A stretch of DNA of 57,361 bases from Mesorhizobium sp. ES1-4 (GTDB lineage: Bacteria > Pseudomonadota > Alphaproteobacteria > Rhizobiales > Rhizobiaceae): assembly GCF_020164745.1 (NCBI RefSeq), contig NZ_JAIUGV010000026.1, positions 1-57,361 on the forward strand. Direction: 5' to 3'. The notes below the pieces were generated by a model, which saw only the letters and a program-made list of their open reading frames with translations, was not told the origin of the DNA and did not search any database. The position numbers were made by a program, and so were the translations under genes. The first letter of the stretch is position 1, and the number at the start of each line of letters is the position of its first letter. Below, piece by piece: positions 29,416-38,643 of the stretch.

Positions 29416-31080
29416 TCAGCCAGCCTTCAGCCGCGATCCGAAGAGCAGGCCGCGCTCTTCGAGCACGGGATAGGCCATCGACGCCAGCAGCGAGTTGATC
29501 TGCTTCAGGTCGCGGATGGTGTCGAGGTGGATCGAGCTGGTTTCAATGCTTTTGGCGCTGCCTTCGCGCAGGCGCAGGAAATGGCTGGCGCTGGTTTCCT
29601 TCTCGCGGTCGCGCAACTGGTCTTTCTCCAGCACGAGTTGGCACGCGGTCTCGGCATCGCGCGAGACCAGCACGTTGAAGGCAAGCCTTGCGTTGGCCAG
29701 CACCGAGGCGTGGAAGGCGCAGAGCTCTCGCCAGCCCTCGGGCGTGAATTCCAGCCCGCGCTCGAGCTTCTTCTTCACATGTGCCAGCATGTTGCGCACG
29801 ATGATGTCGCCGACCTGCTCGAGCTTGACGCAGGCGCCGATCAATTCCTGGCAGCGCAGCGCCTCGTCTTCGCTCAGCGGGTTCTTGGTGACCTTGGCGA
29901 GATAGAGTTTTATGGCCGCGTGCCTGCGGTCGACACGGTCGTCGAGGGCGGCCAGCGCCTTGATCCTGTCCGAGTCGGCGTCTTCATAGAGTTCGATGAT
30001 GCGTTTGAGCATGATCTCGACCGTTTCGCAGACGCGCACCACCTCGCGCGTGGCGTTGGCCAAGGCCTGGCTGGGCGCGTCGAGCGCGCTTTCGTTGAGC
30101 GCCGACAGTTCGACGATGTCGAGCGTGGCGGCCGGCGCCGGCCTGGCGCCGAGCGCCACGATCCTTTCGGAAGCCCGGTAGACCAGACCGGCCAACGGCA
30201 GTCCCGCGAGCAGGATGACGACGTTGAACAGGATATGGGCGTTGACGATCTGATCGGCCGCCGTCGGGCCGAGGAAGGCGACATGCGGCCGCAAGATCAT
30301 GAACAGGATCAGCATGACCAGCGAGCCCAGGCCGCGCATCAGGAGGTTGCCGACCGGCACGACGCGCACTTCGGGGCTGGCCGAGCGTGTCAGCATCGGC
30401 GCGATCAGCGACGAACCGAGATTGACCCCGAGGACAAGGACGAGGCCGAGTTCAGGGCTGATCAGGCCGCGGCCGGCCAGCGTCGCCATCAACAGCACCG
30501 CCGCGATGCTCGACTGGAACAGCCATGTGATCATCGCGGCCAGCAGGTAGGCGGTGATGGAATCGCTGGAGAAGTAATTGAGAATGACCGGCAGCAGCTG
30601 GCTGTTGCGCAGCGGCTCGGACGCCTGGCCGATCATTTCCAGGGACAGGATCAAGAGGCCGATGCCGACCATGATGCGGCCGGTCTGGCGCCAGTCCCGG
30701 CGCTCGGTGGCCATGAACATCACCGTGCCTGATATCAGGCAGAGCGGCACCAACAGGGTGAGATCGAAGGTCAGCAGCTTCACCACCAGGGCCGAGCCTA
30801 TCTCGGCGCCACGCACGGCCAACTGGCCGGCGGCGCCCGAGACGATGCCGGAACCGGCGAAGGAGCCGACCAGCAGCGTGACCGCCGTCGAGCTTTGCAG
30901 CGCGATCGCGAGGCCCGTTCCAGCCAGCACCGCCATGACCGGATTGCGCATGGTGGCGCGCAGACGATGACGCAGCACGTCGCCATAGGCGCGCTCGACG
31001 CCGGTCTTGACCATACGGGTGGCAAACAGCATCAGCGCGACCGCACCGGCCAGATGCAGCAGGACGACCGAGCCGCTCAT
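29416..31080 (-). CDS. Na/Pi-cotransporter family protein with PhoU-like tail
   Basis: A 554-residue protein of the NptA/PF02690 family. The membrane part (about 1-310) holds the two QSSTA / QSSIA repeats (LAIALQSSTAVTLLVG, WLFQSSIAAVLLM) that mark the sodium/phosphate symporter fold. The soluble C-terminus (about 340-540) is an all-helical PhoU-like domain. It likely imports or exports phosphate with Na+. The start ATG 31080 (MSGSVVLLHLAGAVALMLFA) is well placed. The 289-base gap to the divergent RcnB-like gene holds an inverted repeat (31284-31301). Confidence 0.9.
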   Translation of the reverse strand: MSGSVVLLHLAGAVALMLFATRMVKTGVERAYGDVLRHRLRATMRNPVMAVLAGTGLAIALQSSTAVTLLVGSFAGSGIVSGAAGQLAVRGAEIGSALVVKLLTFDLTLLVPLCLISGTVMFMATERRDWRQTGRIMVGIGLLILSLEMIGQASEPLRNSQLLPVILNYFSSDSITAYLLAAMITWLFQSSIAAVLLMATLAGRGLISPELGLVLVLGVNLGSSLIAPMLTRSASPEVRVVPVGNLLMRGLGSLVMLILFMILRPHVAFLGPTAADQIVNAHILFNVVILLAGLPLAGLVYRASERIVALGARPAPAATLDIVELSALNESALDAPSQALANATREVVRVCETVEIMLKRIIELYEDADSDRIKALAALDDRVDRRHAAIKLYLAKVTKNPLSEDEALRCQELIGACVKLEQVGDIIVRNMLAHVKKKLERGLEFTPEGWRELCAFHASVLANARLAFNVLVSRDAETACQLVLEKDQLRDREKETSASHFLRLREGSAKSIETSSIHLDTIRDLKQINSLLASMAYPVLEERGLLFGSRLKAG

Positions 31081-31283
31081 GGCCGCCTCCGTGGCCCGGT
31101 GGGCGGCAGCGGCGCGGTGAGCAAGCCCGCATGGAAAAGGGTGTGGATCAACATCGCGGCAGCCATTGTAGGTCGATGTACCTTAGCCGGATAACAAATT
31201 TTGACCCCTGCGGCAAGATGGCTGGCGCGCACAGGGGCGGGCTTCGGCGGCACGTTCAACCTGTCATTCCAAGCTCAGGATTC

Positions 31284-31301
31284 CATTACACAATTGTAAT
31301 G
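31284..31301. promoter_or_regulatory. Inverted repeat upstream of the RcnB-like gene
   Basis: CATTACA (31284-31290) and TGTAATG (31295-31301) form a perfect 7-base inverted repeat around CAAT. It lies about 70 bases before the RcnB-like start and could be an operator. Confidence 0.45.
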
Positions 31302-31369
31302 CATGTGTTCAGTTTCGGTTCATCGTCTCGCCGCTAATCGTTGGGCATCGACAACCAAGGAGACTTCCG

Positions 31370-31732
31370 ATGAAACGCATTGTTCTTTCCGCTCTCGCCT
31401 TCTCGATGCTGGCCGCCACCTCGCTCACCGGCCAGGCAGCGCCGATGAACGCGCCGGTAGCGCCGCAGTCGAACTACATCAAGGTCGACTGGCAGAAGCC
31501 CGGCAGGCATGTCGAGAAGCGCGTGGTGAAGAAGAAGGTCGTCGTGAAGCGCAACCACTGGCGCAATGGCCAGAAATATTCCAACTGGAAGCGTCACCAG
31601 CCGATCCGCGACTATCGCCGCTATGGCCTGCGTCGCCCCGGCCCCGGCCAGGAGTGGATTCGCGTCGGCAACGACTATGTGCTGGTCAGTATCCTCTCCG
31701 GCATCATCTTCGGCGCGATTGCCGCGCAATAA
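31370..31732 (+). CDS. RcnB-family periplasmic protein
   Basis: A 120-residue exported protein with a signal peptide (MKRIVLSALAFSMLAATSLT, cut near GQAA). A basic middle (VEKRVVKKKVVVKRNHWRNG) and the RcnB-type end follow (YRRYGLRRPGPGQEWIRVGNDYVLVSILSGIIFGAI). In E. coli, RcnB is needed for nickel/cobalt homeostasis. Here the metal role is inferred. A strong Rho-independent terminator (31758-31789) follows the stop, so it is a single-gene unit upstream of dnaG. Confidence 0.85.
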   Translation: MKRIVLSALAFSMLAATSLTGQAAPMNAPVAPQSNYIKVDWQKPGRHVEKRVVKKKVVVKRNHWRNGQKYSNWKRHQPIRDYRRYGLRRPGPGQEWIRVGNDYVLVSILSGIIFGAIAAQ

Positions 31733-31757
31733 GTCCGCGCATAACCGGAATGTAGCG

Positions 31758-31789
31758 AAGGGCGGCCCGCAATGGCCGCCCTTCTTTTT
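31758..31789 (+). terminator. Rho-independent terminator after the RcnB-like gene
   Basis: AAGGGCGGCC (31758-31767) pairs with GGCCGCCCTT (31774-31783), a perfect 10-bp stem, followed by CTTTTT (31784-31789). Confidence 0.9.
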
Positions 31790-31873
31790 GCCCTGTGGAA
31801 ACCGGGTATGGCCCGTATTGGGGGTCGTCGGATTTCGTGCGCATGATTATATGGTGGGAAAACGAGTTCCCCC

Positions 31874-33814
31874 ATGCGCTTTCCGCCCGCCTTCCTCGAC
31901 GAGATACGCGACCGTGTGCCGATTTCATCGGTCATCGGCCAGCGCGTGGCGTGGGATCGCAAGAAGACCAATGCGTCGCGTGGCGACTACTGGGCCTGCT
32001 GTCCGTTCCATGGCGAGAAGAGCCCGTCCTTCCACTGCGAGGACAAGAAGGGCCGTTATCACTGTTTCGGCTGCTCGGTCTCGGGCGATCATTTCAAGTT
32101 CCTGACCGAGCTCGAAGGACTGAGTTTTCCCGAGGCGGTCGAGAAGATCGCCGACATGGCCGGCGTGCCGATGCCGGTTCGCGACGCGCAGGAGGAGCGG
32201 CGCGAGAAGGAACGCGCCAGCCTGACCGATGTCATGGAGATGGCGACCGCCTTCTTCCAGGAGCGCCTGCAAGGGCCAGAGGGGGCCAAGGCCCGCGCCT
32301 ATCTGCGCGATCGTGGGCTGACGCCGGCGACACAGCAATCGTTCCGGCTCGGCTTCGCGCCCGACAGCCGCAATGCGCTCAAGGAGCATCTGGCGGCCAA
32401 GGGTGTGCCGAAAGCCGATATCGAGGCCTGCGGGCTGGTGCGGCACGGCGACGACATTCCCGTCTCCTACGACTGGTTCCGCGACCGCATCATGTTCCCG
32501 ATCCCGGATTCGCGCGGCAAGATCATCGCCTTCGGCGGGCGCGCGCTGGCGGCCGATGCTCCGGCCAAATACATGAATTCGCCCGACACCGAGCTCTTCC
32601 ACAAGGGCAATGTGCTCTACAATTTCGCCCGTGCGCGCAAAGCCCTGGCCAAGGGCGGCACGGTCATCGCTGTCGAAGGCTACATGGACGTGATCGCGCT
32701 GGCGCAGGCTGGTTTCGAGAATGTCGTGGCGCCGCTCGGCACCGCGCTCACCGAAAACCAGCTCGAACTGCTGTGGCGCATGGCGCCGGAGCCGATGCTG
32801 TGCTTCGACGGCGACAAGGCCGGGCTGAAGGCCGCCTGGCGGGCCGCCGACATGGCGCTTCCGTCAGTACAGGCCGGACGCTCGGCGCGCTTTGCGCTGC
32901 TGCCGGAAGGCAAGGACCCCGACGACCTGGTCAAGGCCGAGGGGCCGGATGCGTTCCGTGCGGTGCTCTCCGACGCACGGCCGCTGGTCGACCTCTTGTG
33001 GATGCGCGAGACGGCTGGTGGCGTCTTCGACACGCCGGAGCGGCGGGCCGAGCTCGAGAAGACGCTGCGCGAACTGACCAGCCGCATCCGCGACGAAAGC
33101 CTGCGTTATCACTATCAGCAGGAGATGCGCGAGCGGGTGCTGAGCTTCTTCGGCTCCCAGCGCAATGCGCGGCAAGGTCGTCAGGACGGCGGCCGGCCCG
33201 GCCAGCGCGGCCAGGGCAAGCCTGCGCCAGGCGGGCAATTCGCCAAGGCCGGCGGCGGCCGCATGGCGATCACCGAAAGCCTCGGTCAGTCGGCGCTGGT
33301 CAGACGCGGCGAGGGGATGTCGGTGCGCGAGGCGACGATCATCGTGGCATTGGTCAATCACCCGGCGCTGATCGACGAGAACTTCGCCCATGTCGAGTTT
33401 CTCGACCTCGCCAACTCCGACCTGACGCGGCTGCATGCCGCCATCCTCGACGCGATGGCGCATGACATGGCCAATGACCGGCATGCCGTGGTGGCGACGA
33501 TCGAGCGCGCCGGCTGCGCCGAGATCTGGGAGCGGGCCGTCGGCCTGATCAGGCGGGCGCGGCAATGGCCAGCGCTGGAGACGGCGGCGCTCGAGGATGC
33601 CCGCGACGCTCTGAACCAGGCGTTGCACTTGCAGCGCAGCGCGCGCACCTTACATAAGGAACTGAAACAGGCGGAAGCGGCCCTCGAAGCTGATCCTTCG
33701 GACGAAAACTTCCGCCATCTGATCGAAATTCAGGCGCAATTTCAGGACGTGCAAGCGACGGAAGCGCTGATCGAAGGATTTGGCGTTTCGTCGGGCAGGG
33801 CTGGTCGAGCCTAG
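31874..33814 (+). CDS. dnaG: DNA primase
   Basis: DnaG makes RNA primers at the replication fork. The 646-residue protein begins with a CHC2 zinc finger (C43-x2-H46 and C64-x2-C67, CPFHGEKSPSFHC and CFGC). The catalytic core follows, with an N-terminal part (about 120-250) and a TOPRIM domain (VEGYMDVIALAQAG and LCFDGDKAG). The C-terminal helicase-interacting region (from about 460) is preceded by a Gly/Arg/Gln-rich linker. The start ATG 31874 (MRFPPAFLDEIRDRVPISSV) fits the family. rpoD follows after 428 bases; this dnaG-rpoD order is part of the conserved macromolecular synthesis genes, though rpsU is absent here. Confidence 0.97.
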   Translation: MRFPPAFLDEIRDRVPISSVIGQRVAWDRKKTNASRGDYWACCPFHGEKSPSFHCEDKKGRYHCFGCSVSGDHFKFLTELEGLSFPEAVEKIADMAGVPMPVRDAQEERREKERASLTDVMEMATAFFQERLQGPEGAKARAYLRDRGLTPATQQSFRLGFAPDSRNALKEHLAAKGVPKADIEACGLVRHGDDIPVSYDWFRDRIMFPIPDSRGKIIAFGGRALAADAPAKYMNSPDTELFHKGNVLYNFARARKALAKGGTVIAVEGYMDVIALAQAGFENVVAPLGTALTENQLELLWRMAPEPMLCFDGDKAGLKAAWRAADMALPSVQAGRSARFALLPEGKDPDDLVKAEGPDAFRAVLSDARPLVDLLWMRETAGGVFDTPERRAELEKTLRELTSRIRDESLRYHYQQEMRERVLSFFGSQRNARQGRQDGGRPGQRGQGKPAPGGQFAKAGGGRMAITESLGQSALVRRGEGMSVREATIIVALVNHPALIDENFAHVEFLDLANSDLTRLHAAILDAMAHDMANDRHAVVATIERAGCAEIWERAVGLIRRARQWPALETAALEDARDALNQALHLQRSARTLHKELKQAEAALEADPSDENFRHLIEIQAQFQDVQATEALIEGFGVSSGRAGRA

Positions 33815-34242
33815 GTGCGAGCGCGTGCGGGACGAAGGCGTTGCCATGGCTCCTTTCGGGGGCATGGCGCGCTAAGTCGGGTAATTGATTCGCTTTTTTC
33901 ATGCGAATCATGCCAGAGGCGCTTGACCTTCGAATAGAATGGCGGAATCAGGACGATTCGAAACGTTAACCCGCACCCGCGTCGACGGGAAACAAGCGAT
34001 GCAAGGTGCTCGGTCACTGGACAGGCAGTCCGCCTGCCACAGATATCAGGGTTAATCTGGACTTAATGTATGCCGCCCAAGAGTGAAACCCGGTTTTGGG
34101 GCAACGGCATGCGCCAAACAAAAGAGTGGATGCAGTTCGTGGGCCGGGTGAGGCGCGTTTAGAAAAAACGAGCTTATCCGATTTGACTGGTCCGACAGCT
34201 TACGCGGCCCCGATGGCCGGCCGCTAGGAGAAGATAAAGACT
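33815..34242. promoter_or_regulatory. 428-base dnaG-rpoD intergenic region with a GANTC cluster
   Basis: Four GANTC sites lie at 33887-33891, 33905-33909, 33945-33949 and 33955-33959, and the first two lie in an 8-base inverted repeat TGATTCGC (33886-33893) / GCGAATCA (33903-33910). GANTC is the CcrM methylation site that tunes cell-cycle-controlled promoters in alphaproteobacteria. A second small hairpin lies at about 34022-34036. No clear sigma-70 promoter was read. Confidence 0.5.
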
Positions 34243-36267
34243 ATGGCGACAAAGGAAAAGGAAGAGGTCGAGACCGAACGCGAAGGCGCCACCGATGGGC
34301 CCCTGCTCGACCTTTCCGATGATGCTGTCAAGAAGATGATCAAGGCCGCCAAGAAGCGCGGCTATGTCACCATGGACGAGCTGAATTCGGTGCTGCCTTC
34401 CGAGGAGGTGACCTCCGAGCAGATCGAAGACACGATGGCGATGCTGTCCGACATGGGCATCAATGTCGTCGAGGACGACGAGCAGGGCGAAGAGGCAGAG
34501 GCCGGCGACACAGCCGCCGATGCCGAGGAAGACGCCAACGAACTGGCCGAGCAGACCGGCACCGCGGTCGCCGCCACCACGACCAAGAAAGAGCCGACCG
34601 ACCGCACCGACGATCCCGTGCGCATGTATCTGCGCGAAATGGGCTCCGTCGAGCTTCTGTCGCGCGAAGGCGAAATCGCCATTGCCAAGCGCATCGAGGC
34701 CGGCCGCGAGACGATGATCGCGGGCCTGTGCGAAAGCCCGCTGACCTTCCAGGCCATCATCATCTGGCGCGACGAGCTCAACGAATCCAAGATCCTGCTG
34801 CGCGAAATCATCGATCTCGAAGCCACCTATGCCGGGCCCGAGGCCAAGCAGGCGCCGGTGGTGGAGCGCGTCGAGGAAGCACCCAAGGCCGAGGAAAAGC
34901 CACGTCGCGGACGCGACGATGAAGACGATATCACCAATGTCGGCGCCGATACGCGCGGCATCGGCGATGACGACGAGGAAGACGAGGACGAGGCGAGCCT
35001 GTCGCTGGCGGCGATGGAAGCGGAGCTCCGCCCGCAGGTGATGGAGACGCTCGACGTCATCGCCGACACCTACAAGAAGCTGCGCAAGCTGCAGGACCAG
35101 CAGGTCGAGAACAGGCTGGCCGCCGCCGGCACGCTGTCGCCCAGCCAGGACCGCCGGCTGAAGGAGCTGAAGGACCAGCTGATCAAGGCGGTGAAGTCGC
35201 TGTCGCTCAACACGGCGCGCATCGAGGCGTTGGTCGAGCAGCTCTACGACATCAACAAGCGTCTGGTGCAGAACGAGGGCAAGCTTTTGCGCCTCGCCGA
35301 AAGCTACGGCGTGCGCCGCGAGGAGTTCCTGAAGGAATATCAGGGCTCGGAACTCGATCCGAACTGGACGCGCTCGATCGCCAATCTGACCTCGCGCGGC
35401 TGGAAGGAGTTCACCAAGAACGAGAAGGATGCGATCAAGGACCTGCGCGCCGAGATCCAGCACCTGGCCACCGAAACGGCGATCTCGATCCTGGAATTCA
35501 GGAAGATCGTCAACCAGGTGCAGAAGGGCGAGCGCGAAGCCGCCATCGCCAAGAAGGAAATGGTCGAGGCCAATCTGCGCCTCGTCATCTCGATCGCCAA
35601 GAAATACACCAATCGCGGCCTGCAGTTCCTCGACCTGATCCAGGAAGGCAATATCGGCCTGATGAAGGCGGTCGACAAATTCGAATACCGCCGTGGCTAC
35701 AAATTCTCGACCTACGCGACATGGTGGATCCGGCAGGCGATCACGCGTTCGATCGCCGACCAGGCCCGCACCATCCGCATTCCCGTGCACATGATCGAGA
35801 CGATCAACAAGATCGTGCGTACCTCGCGCCAGATGCTGCACGAGATCGGCCGCGAGCCGACGCCGGAAGAACTGGCCGAAAAGCTCGCAATGCCGCTCGA
35901 AAAAGTGCGCAAGGTCTTGAAGATCGCCAAGGAGCCGATCTCGCTCGAAACGCCGGTCGGCGACGAGGAGGATTCGCATCTGGGCGATTTCATCGAGGAC
36001 AAGATGGCGATCCTGCCGATCGACGCGGCGATCCAGGCCAACCTGCGCGAGACCACCACGCGGGTGCTTGCCTCGCTGACGCCGCGCGAGGAACGTGTGC
36101 TCAGAATGCGGTTCGGCATCGGCATGAACACCGACCACACGCTGGAAGAAGTCGGCCAGCAGTTCTCGGTCACCCGCGAGCGTATCCGCCAGATCGAAGC
36201 CAAGGCGCTGCGCAAGCTGAAGCATCCAAGCCGCAGCCGCAAGCTGCGCAGCTTCCTGGATAGCTGA
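34243..36267 (+). CDS. rpoD: RNA polymerase sigma factor RpoD (sigma-70/SigA)
   Basis: The housekeeping sigma factor, 674 residues. Region 1.1 is at about 1-90, followed by region 1.2 (PVRMYLREMGSVELLSREGEIAIAKRIE) and a long acidic nonconserved region (about 200-250, EDEDEASLSLAAM). Region 2 carries the core-binding and -10 recognition helix (YKFSTYATWWIRQAITRSIADQARTIRIPVHM), region 3 GREPTPEELAEKLAMPLEKVR and region 4 the -35 HTH (TLEEVGQQFSVTRERIRQIEAKALRKL). A hairpin terminator follows (36291-36311). Confidence 0.98.
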   Translation: MATKEKEEVETEREGATDGPLLDLSDDAVKKMIKAAKKRGYVTMDELNSVLPSEEVTSEQIEDTMAMLSDMGINVVEDDEQGEEAEAGDTAADAEEDANELAEQTGTAVAATTTKKEPTDRTDDPVRMYLREMGSVELLSREGEIAIAKRIEAGRETMIAGLCESPLTFQAIIIWRDELNESKILLREIIDLEATYAGPEAKQAPVVERVEEAPKAEEKPRRGRDDEDDITNVGADTRGIGDDDEEDEDEASLSLAAMEAELRPQVMETLDVIADTYKKLRKLQDQQVENRLAAAGTLSPSQDRRLKELKDQLIKAVKSLSLNTARIEALVEQLYDINKRLVQNEGKLLRLAESYGVRREEFLKEYQGSELDPNWTRSIANLTSRGWKEFTKNEKDAIKDLRAEIQHLATETAISILEFRKIVNQVQKGEREAAIAKKEMVEANLRLVISIAKKYTNRGLQFLDLIQEGNIGLMKAVDKFEYRRGYKFSTYATWWIRQAITRSIADQARTIRIPVHMIETINKIVRTSRQMLHEIGREPTPEELAEKLAMPLEKVRKVLKIAKEPISLETPVGDEEDSHLGDFIEDKMAILPIDAAIQANLRETTTRVLASLTPREERVLRMRFGIGMNTDHTLEEVGQQFSVTRERIRQIEAKALRKLKHPSRSRKLRSFLDS

Positions 36268-36290
36268 GACTTGCAATCATATCGAAGATC

Positions 36291-36313
36291 AAGGGCGCCA
36301 TCGGCGCCCTTTG
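36291..36313 (+). terminator. Terminator after rpoD
   Basis: AAGGGCGCC (36291-36299) pairs with GGCGCCCTT (36303-36311) around ATC, a perfect 9-bp stem 24 bases past the stop. The short T-run suggests moderate strength. Confidence 0.8.
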
Positions 36314-36449
36314 TCATTGGCGGTGTTCGCCCTTGCAGCCGACGATCTTAGGGACGATAGTCCCGCCTCGGATGCATTTTCTGGGCGACAACCCGGAAGC
36401 CCGCCCCGGCGAAGTCGCCGTGCTCCGTGGCGCCGGAGGGAGGTGTGCC

Positions 36450-36743
36450 ATGACAAGCTACATCGTGCTGATGAACTGGACGGAGCAGGGCGCCAGAAAT
36501 GTGCGCGATTCACCGAAGCGGCTCGATGCCGCCAGGAAGCAGCTGGGCGAAATGGGCGGATCGTTCAAGGCGTTCTACCTGACCATGGGCGAATACGACA
36601 TGGTGGCCGTGGTCGAAGCCCCCGACGACGCGGTCCTGGCGCGCTTCTCGCTGATGCTGGCGGCGGCCGGCAACATCAGGACGCGGACGCTGAAGGCTTT
36701 CCCGGAATTGGCTTATCGCGAGATCATCTCGTCGCTTGCATGA
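36450..36743 (+). CDS. GYD-domain protein
   Basis: A 97-residue protein of the GYD family (MTSYIVLMNWTEQGARNVRD at the start, YLTMGEYDMVAVVEAPDDAVLARFSLML in the middle). The family has a ferredoxin-like fold, with an unknown, perhaps ligand-binding, role; the GEYDMV segment corresponds to the GYD motif. The ATG 36450 follows a GGAGGGAGG site. It lies 182 bases after rpoD and is followed by DUF333 and DCC genes on the same strand; a single transcript is possible. Confidence 0.8.
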   Translation: MTSYIVLMNWTEQGARNVRDSPKRLDAARKQLGEMGGSFKAFYLTMGEYDMVAVVEAPDDAVLARFSLMLAAAGNIRTRTLKAFPELAYREIISSLA

Positions 36744-36852
36744 AGCTGTCGCGACGTTTCCCGACGTCGACAATGATGCGCATGCCCTGACGGTGTCTTG
36801 CCGCGAGACGGGACGCCTTGTCGTGATAGACTGCGGCCAGGGAGAGGTCGCG

Positions 36853-37122
36853 ATGAAGAAAGTCCCGCTATTGGCTGCCAGCCTCGCCGCAATGGTCTTG
36901 ATGCCGACCGATGCCGACACGGCCCCGCAAAAACCTGTCGGCATGGCCAATCCGGCTTCAGTCCATTGCGGCGAGGTCGGCGGGCGGCTGGTGATGAGGA
37001 AAGACAAGGCCGGCAATGAATATGGCTTTTGCCGCCTGCCCAACGGACGCCTGTGCGAGGAGTGGGCACTGTTTCGCGACAACAGATGCGTCGGGCCGAA
37101 GATAGCGATGCGCGGCAAGTGA
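36853..37122 (+). CDS. DUF333 secreted protein (putative hemolysin-type)
   Basis: An 89-residue exported protein. A signal peptide (MKKVPLLAASLAAMVLMPTD) is followed by a DUF333 domain: ANPASVHCGEVGGRLVMRKD, GNEYGFCRLPNGRLCEEWALFR and DNRC, with four cysteines that could pair in the periplasm. The DUF333 family is annotated as a putative hemolysin but has no proven role. The start ATG 36853 sits near a GGAGAGG site. Its TGA (37120-37122) overlaps the possible GTG start of the next gene. Confidence 0.8.
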   Translation: MKKVPLLAASLAAMVLMPTDADTAPQKPVGMANPASVHCGEVGGRLVMRKDKAGNEYGFCRLPNGRLCEEWALFRDNRCVGPKIAMRGK

Positions 37123-37136
37123 GTGCCGACAGGTCC

Positions 37137-37511
37137 ATGCCTTTGTTGACCGTCTGGTACAACACATATTGCCCGGTCTGCGACGCCGGCATCGGCAGGC
37201 AGAAGCGGCGGCTGATCGAGGCGGTCAAGGCCGGGCGGATCGAGTTTCGCGACATCAACCTGGAGCCGGAGGTGCTCGCAGGGGCGGGCGCGTCGCTGGA
37301 GGACATTCGCCGCCGGCTGCACGCGACCGACGCGGATGGCCGATTGCTGGTCGGCGCCGACGTCGCCATCGCCGTGTGGCTGTTAACGCCGGGCGAGGAG
37401 TGGCTCGCCAAGCTGTTCGGCAATCCTGTCGCGCTGCCGCTGACGCGGTTTGGCTACGACCGGTTCGCCGATCTGCTCTATGCCTGGAACCGGCGCAACG
37501 GCCGCTGGTAG
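37137..37511 (+). CDS. DCC-family thiol-disulfide oxidoreductase-like protein
   Basis: A 124-residue DCC-family protein (DUF393), a small thioredoxin-like group. The active-site-type cysteines are in WYNTYCPVCDAGI (CPVC, about residues 12-15), and the family's FRDINLEPEVLAG and DADGRLLVGADVAIAVWLLTPG are present. The reaction is not known. The start is ATG 37137; an in-frame GTG at 37119 overlapping the DUF333 stop is also possible and would suggest translational coupling. The 3' end converges on a patatin-like gene. Confidence 0.8.
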   Translation: MPLLTVWYNTYCPVCDAGIGRQKRRLIEAVKAGRIEFRDINLEPEVLAGAGASLEDIRRRLHATDADGRLLVGADVAIAVWLLTPGEEWLAKLFGNPVALPLTRFGYDRFADLLYAWNRRNGRW

Positions 37512-37571
37512 CGTCTCTTGGTCTCAATATCGTTGCCCCAACGCCCGAGGTATGATTTTGGGCGACATGCG

Positions 37572-38438
37572 TCAGTGATGGCTGTGCGGGCGCAGCTGGT
37601 TGGGAACGGCGCGCCGAGACAGTCCGCCGGCCTCGATCCAACTCCGCGTCGATCTCTCCGCGTCATCGATCAGGGCGGCCGTGCGCGTAAAATCATAAGG
37701 CGAGCCGGCCAGCGGGCAGAGCGACGGCACGATGGCGTAATCGATTTCATCCGGCAGATGATCGAGTTCGCGGACCAGTTGACGGGCAATCATCAGGGTC
37801 AATGCGTGCAGGCCATTGGCGATGGCGCCTTGCGGGGCAGCACTGAGGTTGCAGGCAAAGCCGGTCGGCAGAACGATCAGCCGCCGCGCGCCGAGACCGA
37901 CCGCGACATGGATGGGAGTGTTGGAGGTGACGGCGGCGTCGATCAGCAGCCGGTCACCGACCTTTACCGGCGCGAACGCGACGGGAATGGCGCTGGAAGC
38001 GGCGATCGCGTCGGCCGCATTGCCGCGTGACAGCACCACCACTTCGCCGGAAAACAGATCGGTGGCGATGATGTGGATCGGGATCGGCGCATCTTCCAGA
38101 TTGCGATAGGGCAGGTTGCGTTCCACGAGATTGCGGATGCCATGCGAGGCTGACAGGAAATCCCGTCGCGCCGCAAAGCCCAGCATCGAGCGCCAGCTGA
38201 CCGGAAAGACGTCGTTGCGGGTGATGGTGCGCCAAAGCGTTTCCAGCCGCGCAATAGTCTCCACCGTGCCGGCGGCGGCATAGTAGGCGCCGTTGATGGC
38301 GCCGACGCTGGAGCCGACGACGAAATCCGCCCTGACGCCCGCCGCGACCAGTGCCTTCAACATGCCGACCTGGACGGCGCCGAAACTGCCGCCTCCCGCC
38401 AGCACCAGCGCAATCTTGCCGTCAGTTCCTGATGGCAT
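37572..38438 (-). CDS. Patatin-like phospholipase
   Basis: A 288-residue patatin-family lipid hydrolase. The oxyanion loop is LVLAGGGSFGAVQVGML (GGGxxG), the nucleophile serine sits in GSSVGAING (GxSxG type), and the catalytic aspartate is in the D-G/A block LLIDAAVTSNTPI (here DA rather than DG). It hydrolyses fatty-acid esters of lipids by a Ser-Asp dyad. Start MPSGTDGKIALV at 38438 has GGAGG immediately ahead. The substrate is unknown. The neighbouring PadR gene is divergent, across a gap holding two copies of a PadR-type palindrome. Confidence 0.88.
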   Translation of the reverse strand: MPSGTDGKIALVLAGGGSFGAVQVGMLKALVAAGVRADFVVGSSVGAINGAYYAAAGTVETIARLETLWRTITRNDVFPVSWRSMLGFAARRDFLSASHGIRNLVERNLPYRNLEDAPIPIHIIATDLFSGEVVVLSRGNAADAIAASSAIPVAFAPVKVGDRLLIDAAVTSNTPIHVAVGLGARRLIVLPTGFACNLSAAPQGAIANGLHALTLMIARQLVRELDHLPDEIDYAIVPSLCPLAGSPYDFTRTAALIDDAERSTRSWIEAGGLSRRAVPNQLRPHSHH

Positions 38439-38569
38439 CGCAACCTCCCTGCACGCCCTTGATTGGAAGTTCGCGGCGGTTGGCGGGTTTGTTTCCCCGA
38501 ACAGCCACAGCACGCATTCGTGATGCCGCGGCGGCAAGCCCTTCTGGCGCATGGGTCCAGATGCATCGT

Positions 38570-38619
38570 AAGATATATCTTGACTGCATGGCTATGTGCG
38601 CCTAATTAAGATATATCGT
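38570..38619. promoter_or_regulatory. Two PadR-type operator copies
   Basis: AAGATATATCTT (38570-38581) is a perfect 12-base palindrome. A close copy, AAGATATATCGT (38608-38619), lies 38 bases on. Both lie between the patatin-like gene and the PadR regulator gene. Confidence 0.6.
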
Positions 38620-38643
38620 AAGATAGAACTCAAGGAGCAATCA

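Noticed and set aside
31261..31267. CTGTCAT, a Pho-box half site near the Na/Pi gene
   Set aside because: Only one half site and pointing toward the RcnB-like gene; not a full Pho box.
34174..36276. A long minus-strand open frame opposite rpoD
   Set aside because: Antisense shadow of a conserved gene; the composition is unlike a real protein.
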